6,523 nucleotides of DNA from Rhizobacter sp. (lineage in GTDB: Bacteria > Pseudomonadota > Gammaproteobacteria > Burkholderiales > Burkholderiaceae_C), in the NCBI GenBank assembly GCA_025359585.1, contig JANYFX010000234.1, positions 1 through 6,523 of the forward strand, written 5' to 3'. Below are positions 1 to 6,290 of the stretch, one piece after another; position 1 is the stretch's first letter; each line of letters begins with the position of its first letter. A program made the position numbers and the translations under genes. A model generated the notes under the pieces. It saw only the letters and a list, made by a program, of their open reading frames with translations. It was not told the DNA's origin and searched no databases.

Positions 1-604
<604 letters not shown>

Positions 605-627
605 GCGCTTCGTGCTCGGTGTGAAGT
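605..627 (-). other. Protease-moxR intergenic junction (23 bases)
   Basis: Only 23 bases separate the protease stop (TGA at 630-628) from the moxR ATG. There is no hairpin plus U-tract in the direction of transcription, which supports a single transcript for the two genes. Confidence 0.6.
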
Positions 628-1545
628 TCAGAACGGGGGCATGCCGGCGGCGGCCGCCGCGTTTTCTATCGGTACCGCAAAGCCGATGCCGATGAACACC
701 CGCTGGCGCGACGGGTTCAGGATGGCGGTGACGATGCCGACCACCTCGCCGTCCATCGTGACCAGCGGGCCGCCGGAATTGCCGGGGTTGGCGGCGGCGT
801 CGAACTGGATCAGGTTGGTCAGCATCTGCTGGCCTTCGGGTGAGCGGAACTCGCGCTTCAGGCCCGAGACCACGCCGGCCGAGGCCGAAGGCCCGATGCC
901 GAACGGGAAACCCACCGCCAGCACCTGGTCGCCGGGCGCGAGGTCGGCGGTCGAGCGCATGGTCGCGGCTTCGAGGTCGTCGGGGATGGTCTTGGCGCGC
1001 AGCACCGCCAGGTCGTTCTGCGGCTGCGTGCTGACGACCATGGCCTCGGATTCGCTGCCGTCCATGAAGGTGACCTTGACGCGCTTGGCGCCGTTGATCA
1101 CATGCAGGTTGGTGAGGATGGTGCCGTTGTCGATGATGACGACGCCCGTGCCGACACCGCGCTCGGCCTGCGCGTTGGCCTTGTCGTCGCTGCCGTCGTC
1201 GCCTTCGGTCATCAGGCCGACCACGCGCACCACCGAGCCGATGACGGCGTCGTAGGCCTTGGTGGCGGGCGAGGGCAGGGGTTTTTCGTCGAGCGACTGG
1301 CGCATGGCCGCGTCGATCTGCTTGAACGTGAGGGCGGGTTCTTTCGGCCCGAAGGAGCCGTTGAAGACGATCGCCGCGAGCACCAGCAGCAGCACCGTGG
1401 CAGCCCAGAGCCGGCGTTCGTGGCGGGTGGCGAAGGCGCCGAGCCGCGACGCACGGCCCGGGGGCGAGGCGACAGGCGCGGCGTCGGCCTCGATGACCGA
1501 GGCCGATGCCCGAGAGCGGCTGTAAAGCGGTGCCTTTTTCATCAT
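628..1545 (-). CDS. Membrane-anchored trypsin-like serine protease (HtrA/DegP-type fold, no PDZ)
   Basis: This 305-residue S1C-type serine protease starts with a short basic cytoplasmic tail. One hydrophobic helix follows at about residues 46-61 (LWAATVLLLVLAAIVF), then a linker, then a periplasmic protease domain at about 95-295. The catalytic triad is His148 (in TNLHVI), Asp178 (in QNDLAVL) and Ser257 (in GNSGGP). The oxyanion and substrate-loop segment GVVSGLKREF precedes the serine. The protein ends soon after GIGFAVPIENA with an alanine run and PPF, so the PDZ domain of DegP/DegS is absent. The start at 1545 was chosen because GGGA at 1554-1551 sits 5 bases upstream; ATGs at 1551 and 1542 are alternatives. 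A longer upstream extension of the frame is antisense to tatD and is not real. It is co-oriented with the moxR gene. Membrane topology (N-in, domain in the periplasm) is inferred. The physiological substrate is unknown. Confidence 0.9.
   Translation of the reverse strand: MMKKAPLYSRSRASASVIEADAAPVASPPGRASRLGAFATRHERRLWAATVLLLVLAAIVFNGSFGPKEPALTFKQIDAAMRQSLDEKPLPSPATKAYDAVIGSVVRVVGLMTEGDDGSDDKANAQAERGVGTGVVIIDNGTILTNLHVINGAKRVKVTFMDGSESEAMVVSTQPQNDLAVLRAKTIPDDLEAATMRSTADLAPGDQVLAVGFPFGIGPSASAGVVSGLKREFRSPEGQQMLTNLIQFDAAANPGNSGGPLVTMDGEVVGIVTAILNPSRQRVFIGIGFAVPIENAAAAAGMPPF
647..660. repeat. 14-base perfect palindrome inside the protease 3' end
   Basis: GCGGCGGCCGCCGC reads the same on both strands. 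On the minus strand it encodes part of the alanine run near the protease C-terminus. On the plus strand it is followed immediately by GTTTTCT, which gives a short terminator-like shape on the strand antisense to the operon. The stem can be only about 5 base pairs with a GGCC loop. It may be no more than a by-product of consecutive GC-rich alanine codons. Confidence 0.4.
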
Positions 1546-1619
1546 CTGCATCCCGATTGGCGCATGTGATTCGACCCGTTTGGCGCACCGGCGAGACCGG
1601 CCCCGGGTGCGGCGCCGCA

Positions 1620-1649
1620 ACAGTAGCACGGACGCGCATTCCCTGTGTC
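1620..1649 (-). promoter_or_regulatory. Candidate sigma-70 promoter for protease-moxR operon
   Basis: On the minus strand, GACACA (1649-1644) is followed after 18 bases by TACTGT (1625-1620). The latter is preceded by TGC, giving an extended -10 shape (TGnTACTGT). The predicted transcript would start near 1613 and leave a leader of about 65-70 bases before the protease ATG. The -35 match is poor (only its last three bases agree with TTGACA), so this is a candidate only. No equally good promoter was found in the plus direction for the tatD operon within the shared 1546-1692 gap. Confidence 0.3.
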
Positions 1650-1692
1650 GGCGTGCGGCTTGCTCGGCGCCGGGCAAGGCATGATGGCGGCC

Positions 1693-2508
1693 ATGTGGAC
1701 CGACACGCACTGCCACCTCGACGCCCCGGAGTTCGACGCCGACCGGGGCGACGTGGTGCTGCGCGCCCGCGCCGCCGGCGTGGCGCAGGTCGTCGTGCCG
1801 GCGGTCGAGGTGGCGAACTTCGAGACGGTGCGGGCGCTGGCGCACGCTCACAGTTTCGCCTATGCGCTGGGCATTCACCCGCTGTACGTGGACCGTGCAC
1901 GGGACGACGATTTGCAGCGGCTCCGTGAAGCGCTGCTTGCTCACCGCGACGACCGACGCCTCGTGGCGGTCGGCGAGATCGGCCTCGATCACTTCGTGCC
2001 GGGCCTCGACCCGGTGCGCCAGGAGCACTTCTACCTGGCCCAACTCGAACTCGCCCGCGAGTTCGAGCTGCCCGTCATCCTGCACGTGAGGCGTTCGGCC
2101 GACACCTTGCTCAAGCACCTGCGCGTCGTCCAAGGGTGGGGCGGCATCGCCCACGCTTTCAACGGCAGCGAGCAGCAGGCACTGGCCTTCGTCGGCCTCG
2201 GTTTCAGGCTCGGCTTCGGCGGTGCCACGACCTTCGAGCGTGCGCTGCAGATTCGCCGTCTCGCGCAGACTTTGCCGATGGAAGCGATCGTGCTCGAGAC
2301 CGACGCGCCCGACATTCCGCCGCACTGGCTCTACCGCACGGCCGAGCAGCGCGCGGCCGGCGTTACCTCGCGCAACGAGCCCGGCGAGTTGCCGCGCATC
2401 GCGGCCACGCTGGCCGAACTGCGCGGCCTGTCGCTCGATGAACTTGCGGCAGCCACCACGGCGAACGCCCGCGCCGCCTTGCCCGGCCTGGCCCGCCTGA
2501 CCGGCTGA
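1693..2508 (+). CDS. TatD-family metal-dependent hydrolase (probable DNase)
   Basis: This 271-residue TIM-barrel hydrolase of the TatD family has its metal ligands in the expected order: His6 and His8 (TDTHCHLD), Glu95 (GEIGLDH), His131 (LHVR), His154 (AHAFNGS) and Asp204 (ETDAP). Characterised TatD proteins are Mg2+-dependent 3'-5' exonucleases or endonucleases linked to DNA repair. The length matches the family (about 260 residues). The start at 1693 gives the usual MW-x-DTHCHLD N-terminus. The in-frame ATG at 1684 is a real alternative, because AAGG at 1676-1679 is better spaced from it. It is the first gene of a coupled set: its TGA (2506-2508) overlaps the next ATG by one base (TGATG). 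The exact substrate (DNA, or another of the family's reported targets) cannot be told from sequence alone. Confidence 0.93.
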   Translation: MWTDTHCHLDAPEFDADRGDVVLRARAAGVAQVVVPAVEVANFETVRALAHAHSFAYALGIHPLYVDRARDDDLQRLREALLAHRDDRRLVAVGEIGLDHFVPGLDPVRQEHFYLAQLELAREFELPVILHVRRSADTLLKHLRVVQGWGGIAHAFNGSEQQALAFVGLGFRLGFGGATTFERALQIRRLAQTLPMEAIVLETDAPDIPPHWLYRTAEQRAAGVTSRNEPGELPRIAATLAELRGLSLDELAAATTANARAALPGLARLTG

Positions 2509-3005
2509 TGGCCGGCTTGCTGCAAGGCCTCGGGCCGGTGGTGGACGTGAACACGCGCCTCGTCGTGCTCGGCAGCTTTCCCGGCGTGGCGTCTCTGAAC
2601 GCGCAACAGTACTACGGCCACCCGCGCAACCACTTCTGGCCGATTCTCTCGGCGATCTGGGGCGTCGATCTGCTGCCGCTGGCCTATGCCCGGCGCATCG
2701 ACGCGATCCGCGCGCGCGGCCTCGGCCTGTGGGACGTGTACGCCCGCTGCGAGCGCGAAGGCAGCCTCGACAGCGCGATCGAACACGCGCAGTTCAACGA
2801 CCTCGCGAGCCTGAAGACCCGCGCGCCGCAGCTGCAGGCCATCGCCCACAACGGCGGCGAATCGGCACGCGCGCTCAAGCACACACAATCGCTGGGCGTG
2901 GCGGTGCACCGCCTGCCCTCGACCAGCCCGGCCAACGCGAGCTGGAGCTTCGCGCGCAAGCTGGCCGCGTGGCGCGCGGTCCTCGAAGAACACGGAGTCG
3001 CATGA
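2508..3005 (+). CDS. Hypoxanthine (deoxyinosine) DNA glycosylase, UDG superfamily family 6
   Basis: This 165-residue single-domain DNA glycosylase belongs to the family 6 (HDG) branch of the uracil-DNA glycosylase superfamily. It would excise hypoxanthine formed by adenine deamination and so begin base-excision repair in the cytoplasm. Visible motifs are VLGSFPGVASL at 20-30, YYGHPRNHFWPIL at 35-47, GLWDVYARCEREGSLDSAI at 73-91 and LPSTSPAN at 136-143. Asn41 in HPRNHFW probably corresponds to the catalytic asparagine described for archaeal HDG. The double tyrosine and HPRNxFW block set it apart from Ung, Mug and the Fe-S families; no Fe-S cysteine cluster is present. No clear Shine-Dalgarno precedes the ATG. 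Translation probably depends on re-initiation from tatD at the TGATG overlap. Its own TGA overlaps the next start as ATGA. Confidence 0.9.
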   Translation: MAGLLQGLGPVVDVNTRLVVLGSFPGVASLNAQQYYGHPRNHFWPILSAIWGVDLLPLAYARRIDAIRARGLGLWDVYARCEREGSLDSAIEHAQFNDLASLKTRAPQLQAIAHNGGESARALKHTQSLGVAVHRLPSTSPANASWSFARKLAAWRAVLEEHGVA

Positions 3006-3790
3006 AAGAGAAACAACCCGAGCTGGCCCCGGCCACGATCTCCGAGGCCGACGGCGTGCGCTACCTGCACCTGGGCACACCCTGGGTGCAGGGTGCGATG
3101 CGCATCCGCCAGTCGCTGAAGCTCGAACTCGACTACGTGCAACGCATGATGGCGTGGATGCTGCTGCGGCCTGCGTCGGAATTGACGAACGGCGAAGCGG
3201 TGCAACTCGGTCTCGGCGCTGCCGCGATCACGCGGTTCTGCCACAGCACGCTGCGCATGCGCACTACCGCGGTCGAACTCAACCCGACCGTGGTCCTGGC
3301 CTGTCGGATGTTCTTTCACCTGCCCGAAGACTCGGCGCGGCTGCAGGTGTTGCAGATGGACGCGGCCTCTTACGTGGGCGACGCCGGCCGGGCCGATTCG
3401 GTGCAGGCCCTGTGCGTGGACCTCTACGACCACGATGCCGCCAGCCCGGTGCTCGACAGCGAAGCCTTCTACCGTGACTGCCACCGCGTGCTCTCCGACG
3501 GTGGCGTGATGAGCGTGAACCTGTTCGGCCGCGATGCCAGCTTCGAGCGCAGCGCACAGCGCATCGCGGCGGCCTTCGGCGCCACGCAGGTCTGGAGCCT
3601 GCGGCCGACGAAAGAGGGCAACACCATCGTTGTCGGGCTGAAGAACGCGCCGATGCCCGACCGCACTGCGCTCGAGCTGCGCGCCGAGGCCATCGAAAAA
3701 CGCTTCAAGCTGCCGGCGAAGAAATGGCTGCGCATGATCCGCCCGCTGGCCTCGACCGGCGCCTTGACCAGCGACACGACCGCGGCATGA
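3002..3790 (+). CDS. Spermidine-synthase-like Rossmann-fold protein, altered active site
   Basis: This 262-residue protein has the spermidine synthase / SAM-methyltransferase fold. Family-like elements are GAMRIRQSLKLELDYVQRMM at 31-50, the nucleotide-binding turn QLGLGAAAITRFCH at 68-81, AVELNP at 90-95 (Glu92, the usual ribose-binding acid), MDAASYV at 119-125, VDLYDHDAASPVL at 139-151 and LSDGGVMSVNLFGR at 164-177. Asp140 and Asp143 match the D-x-x-D of the aminopropyltransferase catalytic loop. The classical GGGDGG turn instead reads LGLGAAA, so the aspartate that binds substrate amine there is missing. Proteins of this kind are usually annotated 'spermidine synthase', but true polyamine synthesis is doubtful. 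GGAG at 2994-2997 lies 4 bases before the ATG, which itself overlaps the glycosylase stop (ATGA). No SpeD or other polyamine gene is nearby. Confidence 0.8.
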   Translation: MKEKQPELAPATISEADGVRYLHLGTPWVQGAMRIRQSLKLELDYVQRMMAWMLLRPASELTNGEAVQLGLGAAAITRFCHSTLRMRTTAVELNPTVVLACRMFFHLPEDSARLQVLQMDAASYVGDAGRADSVQALCVDLYDHDAASPVLDSEAFYRDCHRVLSDGGVMSVNLFGRDASFERSAQRIAAAFGATQVWSLRPTKEGNTIVVGLKNAPMPDRTALELRAEAIEKRFKLPAKKWLRMIRPLASTGALTSDTTAA

Positions 3791-3903
3791 TTTCACGCCG
3801 ACACAAAGCGGACACTCGGGCGCGCCCGGCGCGGAGTACGCTACGGCCCTTGCTCATCTTGCCGGCCGCCCGCCGAAGGCACCGTCTCTTACCGCACGCA
3901 TGA
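3787..3903 (+). CDS. Possible 38-residue bridging small ORF (hypothetical)
   Basis: A 38-codon frame begins at ATG 3787, overlapping the spermidine-synthase-like stop as ATGA. It ends at TGA 3901-3903, overlapping the ATPase start as ATGA. It therefore fills the whole intergenic gap with stop/start overlaps at both ends. The peptide would be very basic, with ten arginines and a few histidines and leucines, and has no recognisable domain. Codon use argues against a selected protein: CGA, CTA, TTA, AGT and ACT appear, and third-position GC is about 71 percent, lower than the flanking genes appear to be. No Shine-Dalgarno is visible. If translated, its likeliest role is to carry ribosomes to the next start. 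It could equally be chance in GC-rich DNA. Confidence 0.25.
   Translation: MISRRHKADTRARPARSTLRPLLILPAARRRHRLLPHA
3817..3828. repeat. GC-rich palindrome in the gap before the ATPase gene
   Basis: CGGGCGCGCCCG is a perfect 12-base palindrome. It overlaps an alternative small hairpin, CGCGC with GCGCG (3821-3833). There is no following T-run, so it is not a standard intrinsic terminator. It sits just upstream of the weak candidate -10 for the ATPase gene and could be an operator-like or structural element, or a chance GC-rich run. Confidence 0.3.
3837..3842 (+). promoter_or_regulatory. Weak candidate -10 element for the ATPase gene
   Basis: TACGCT in GGAGTACGCTACGGCCC resembles a sigma-70 -10 box and would give a leader of about 50 bases. 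No credible -35 is found 16-18 bases upstream. If it is inactive, the ATPase gene would be read through from the tatD operon. Confidence 0.22.
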
Positions 3904-5681
3904 ACGCAGCCATCCGCCCCAAAGCCCTCGCCCAGGCCAGCAAGCTCGAAATGAGCTTGCTGCTCAACTGGTTGCGTGAAGACAAGGTGATCAGCCCGGA
4001 AGACGCCGTCGAGACCGCGCGGCGTTTTTCCACCAGCCACAGCGCGCAGCACCCGATCACGCGGCTGGCCAGCGCCGGGCTGATGCGCAGCGGCAGCACC
4101 AAGGCGCTCGACGCCGAAGTCATCACCGAGTGGCTCGCCAAACGCAACGGCATGGTCTATCTGCGCATCGACCCGCTCAAGGCCGACGTGGGCCGGGTCT
4201 CCGAGGTCATGTCGATCACCTACGCCGAGCGGCGCCGCGCGCTGCCGCTCAACGTGGGCGCGACCGAAGTGACGATCGCGACCTGCGAGCCGCTCGACAT
4301 CGGCTGGGTCTCCGAGATCGAAGGCCACACGCGCAAGACCGTCAAGCTGGTGATCGTGAGCCCGCTGGAGTTGAAGCGCTACACGACCGAGTTCTACACA
4401 CTCTCGCGCTCGGTGCGCAACGCGACCAAGACCGGCGAAGCGTCGGCGGCCGCGAGCTTCGAGCAACTGGTCGAGCTCGGCCGCACCAACAAGGCCCTCG
4501 ACGCCAACGACCAGGGTGTCGTGCAGGTGGTCGACTGGCTGTGGCAATACGCGATCGACCAGCGCGCCTCGGACATTCACCTCGAGCCGCGCCGCGAACG
4601 CAGCGTGATCCGCTTTCGCATCGACGGCGTGATGCAGACCGTCTACCAGCTGCCGCCCGGGGTGATGAACGCGATGATCGCGCGCGTGAAGCTGCTCGGC
4701 CGCATGGACGTGATCGAGAAGCGCCGCCCGCTCGACGGCCGCATCAAGACCCGCAACCCTGCCGGCGACGAAGTCGAAATGCGCTTGTCGACCTTGCCGA
4801 CCGCGTTCGGCGAGAAGATGGTGATGCGCATCTTCGACCCCGAGACCACGGTGAAAGAACTCGAAGGCCTGGGCTTCGGCAGCCACGACGGCAAACGCTG
4901 GGAAGAGCTGGTCGCCAAACCGAACGGCATCATCCTGCTGACCGGGCCGACCGGTTCGGGCAAGACCACCACGCTGTATTCCACGCTGCGGCGGCTCGCG
5001 ACCGACGAGGTCAACGTCTGCACCATCGAAGACCCGATCGAAATGATCCAGCCCGCGCTGAACCAGACGCAGGTGCAGCCGCTGATCGACCTGAACTTCG
5101 CCGAAGGCCTGCGCGCCCTCATGCGGCAGGACCCGGACATCATCATGGTCGGCGAAATCCGCGACCTCGAAACGGCGGAGATGGCGATCCAGGCCGCACT
5201 CACCGGCCACCTCGTGTTCAGCACGCTGCACACGAACGACGCGCCCTCGGCCGTCACGCGCCTCACCGACCTCGGCGTGGCGCCGTACATGGCCGCGTCG
5301 ACGCTGATCGGCGTGCTCGCGCAGCGCCTCGTGCGCACGCTGTGCGTGAACTGCAAACAGCCCGATGAAGAAACCTCGCGCGAGGCGCTCGACGAAGCCA
5401 TCAAGCCGTGGCGCCTGAACGGCAGCGTCAAACCGTACAAGCCGGTCGGCTGCCTCGACTGCCGCATGACCGGTTACCGCGGCCGTGCCGGCTTGTACGA
5501 GCTGCTGACGGTGACCGATGCGGCGCGAGCCCACATCCACCCCGTGCCCGACATCGACAAGCTGCGGCGCCAGGCCGTGAAAGACGGCTTGCGCCCGCTG
5601 CGCCTGGCCGGTGTGATGAAGGTCGCCGAAGGCGTGACCACGCTCGAAGAAGTGCTGCGCGTCACCTTGCCCTGGGAGTGA
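3900..5681 (+). CDS. GspE/PulE/PilB-family type II secretion / type IV pilus assembly ATPase (orphan)
   Basis: This is a complete 593-residue cytoplasmic hexameric motor ATPase that would power pseudopilus or pilus assembly at the inner membrane. After a helical N-terminus comes a GspE/MshE-type N-terminal domain at about residues 76-165. The bilobed ATPase begins near 195, with SDIHLEPR at 224-231. Walker A is GPTGSGKTT at 349-357 (Lys355). The Asp box is TIEDPIE at 375-381, Walker B runs through DPDIIMVGEIRD to about 422 (Glu419), and the His box is TGHLVFSTLHTND at 435-447. The zinc site has CVNC at 482-485 and CLDC at 518-521, the mark of the GspE/PilB branch rather than PilT. The N-domain lacks an obvious RLGxx c-di-GMP motif. 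No Shine-Dalgarno precedes the ATG; AAGG at 3876-3879 is too far. No gspF, gspG, pil or pilin gene is visible nearby, so GspE and PilB roles cannot be separated. Confidence 0.93.
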   Translation: MNAAIRPKALAQASKLEMSLLLNWLREDKVISPEDAVETARRFSTSHSAQHPITRLASAGLMRSGSTKALDAEVITEWLAKRNGMVYLRIDPLKADVGRVSEVMSITYAERRRALPLNVGATEVTIATCEPLDIGWVSEIEGHTRKTVKLVIVSPLELKRYTTEFYTLSRSVRNATKTGEASAAASFEQLVELGRTNKALDANDQGVVQVVDWLWQYAIDQRASDIHLEPRRERSVIRFRIDGVMQTVYQLPPGVMNAMIARVKLLGRMDVIEKRRPLDGRIKTRNPAGDEVEMRLSTLPTAFGEKMVMRIFDPETTVKELEGLGFGSHDGKRWEELVAKPNGIILLTGPTGSGKTTTLYSTLRRLATDEVNVCTIEDPIEMIQPALNQTQVQPLIDLNFAEGLRALMRQDPDIIMVGEIRDLETAEMAIQAALTGHLVFSTLHTNDAPSAVTRLTDLGVAPYMAASTLIGVLAQRLVRTLCVNCKQPDEETSREALDEAIKPWRLNGSVKPYKPVGCLDCRMTGYRGRAGLYELLTVTDAARAHIHPVPDIDKLRRQAVKDGLRPLRLAGVMKVAEGVTTLEEVLRVTLPWE

Positions 5682-5759
5682 CGACGGGCGCTCGCGCCAC
5701 ACGATGGGCGTGCTGTTTCGCTACGTACAAACCACACATGCCGTGGGGTCTCGCGTGCC

Positions 5760-5765
5760 TAGAAT
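5760..5765 (+). promoter_or_regulatory. Probable -10 element of the tctBA promoter
   Basis: TAGAAT in GCCTAGAATCG matches five of six bases of TATAAT. It would start transcription near 5772, about 30 bases before the tctB GTG. The -35 region is poor (ACATGC at 18-base spacing), so an activator may be needed. The gap at 5682-5800 otherwise holds only a 4-base-pair hairpin (5687-5698) after the ATPase stop. Confidence 0.42.
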
Positions 5766-5788
5766 CGCGGGCAACCAAGAAGACGAGC

Positions 5789-5794
5789 GAGGAG
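5789..5794 (+). promoter_or_regulatory. Strong Shine-Dalgarno fixing the GTG start of tctB
   Basis: GAGGAG lies 6 bases upstream of GTG 5801-5803. This supports the GTG start over an in-frame ATG at 5738, which would lie upstream of the predicted -10 element. Confidence 0.75.
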
Positions 5795-5800
5795 CGCAGC

Positions 5801-6265
5801 GTGAAGATCAAAAGTCAAAGAGACTTCTTTTCCGGATTGATGTTCGTCGTGGTCGGCGTGGTCTTCGCCGTCGGCGCCACCAACTACTCCATGGGCAGCT
5901 CGGCGCGGCCGGGCGCGGGTTATTTCCCGCTGATCCTGAGCGTCATCATGGCGATCCTCGGGGCCGTCGTGCTCTTCAAGTCGCTCACGATCGAGACCGA
6001 AGACGGCGACCCGATCGGCTCGTTCGCATGGCGCCCGCTGATCGTCATCTGCGTGGCGATCGCCGTGTTCGGCCTGGCGTTGCCGCGGCTGGGCATGTTC
6101 GCGACCATTCCGCTGCTGATCATCATGGTCAGCTTCGCCGGTGACGAATTCAGCTGGAAGGGCGTGATCGCCAGCTCGATCGTGCTCACGGCCGGCTCAT
6201 GGGTCATCTTCATCTGGGGTTTGAACCTGACGATTCCGCTCAAGCCCGCCTTCATGGGCGGCTGA
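5801..6265 (+). CDS. tctB: Tripartite tricarboxylate transporter small membrane subunit, TctB family
   Basis: This 154-residue inner-membrane protein is the small four-helix subunit of a tripartite tricarboxylate transporter, which imports organic acids with the help of a periplasmic binding protein. The N-terminus (KIKSQRDFFSG) is followed by hydrophobic segments at about residues 12-27, 42-60, 78-112 (a hydrophobic stretch broken near LPRLGMF) and 122-141. The family-typical RPGAGYFP sits at 36-43. The length fits TctB (about 140-170 residues). Start GTG 5801 is chosen on its strong GAGGAG. The gene is followed after 25 bases by tctA, which confirms the assignment. It is separated from the ATPase gene by 119 bases with a probable promoter, so it starts a new operon. 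The transported substrate cannot be deduced; the symbol follows the family, not a proven citrate system. Confidence 0.9.
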   Translation: MKIKSQRDFFSGLMFVVVGVVFAVGATNYSMGSSARPGAGYFPLILSVIMAILGAVVLFKSLTIETEDGDPIGSFAWRPLIVICVAIAVFGLALPRLGMFATIPLLIIMVSFAGDEFSWKGVIASSIVLTAGSWVIFIWGLNLTIPLKPAFMGG

Positions 6266-6290
6266 ACCCGAACGTCACGGAGACAACACG

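Noticed and set aside
1552..2325. Upstream extension of the protease frame on the minus strand
   Set aside because: The extra residues lie opposite tatD, have shadow-like composition, and the GGGA-spaced ATG near 1545 gives a normal tail-plus-anchor N-terminus.
2684..3796. Minus-strand 370-codon frame opposite the glycosylase and spermidine-synthase-like genes
   Set aside because: Shadow of the third-position GC bias; the sense strand carries conserved domains throughout.
3791..3899. Riboswitch or structured RNA in the gap before the ATPase gene
   Set aside because: Only a short GC palindrome is seen; no conserved riboswitch core is recognisable.
4130..5368. Plus-strand 412-codon frame in another phase within the ATPase gene
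   Set aside because: Arg/His/Pro-rich out-of-frame reading of the conserved ATPase; no motif.
5687..5698. Possible terminator hairpin GGCG-CTCG-CGCC after the ATPase stop
   Set aside because: The stem is only four base pairs and no T-run follows.
3705..5702. Very long minus-strand open frame (665 codons) opposite the ATPase gene
   Set aside because: It is antisense to a fully conserved GspE-type gene, rich in His, Arg, Gln and Ala as GC-rich shadow frames are, and matches no family I recognise.
5408..5800. In-frame upstream extension of tctB into the ATPase gene
   Set aside because: The strong GAGGAG before GTG 5801 and the -10-like element at 5760 place the start at 5801.
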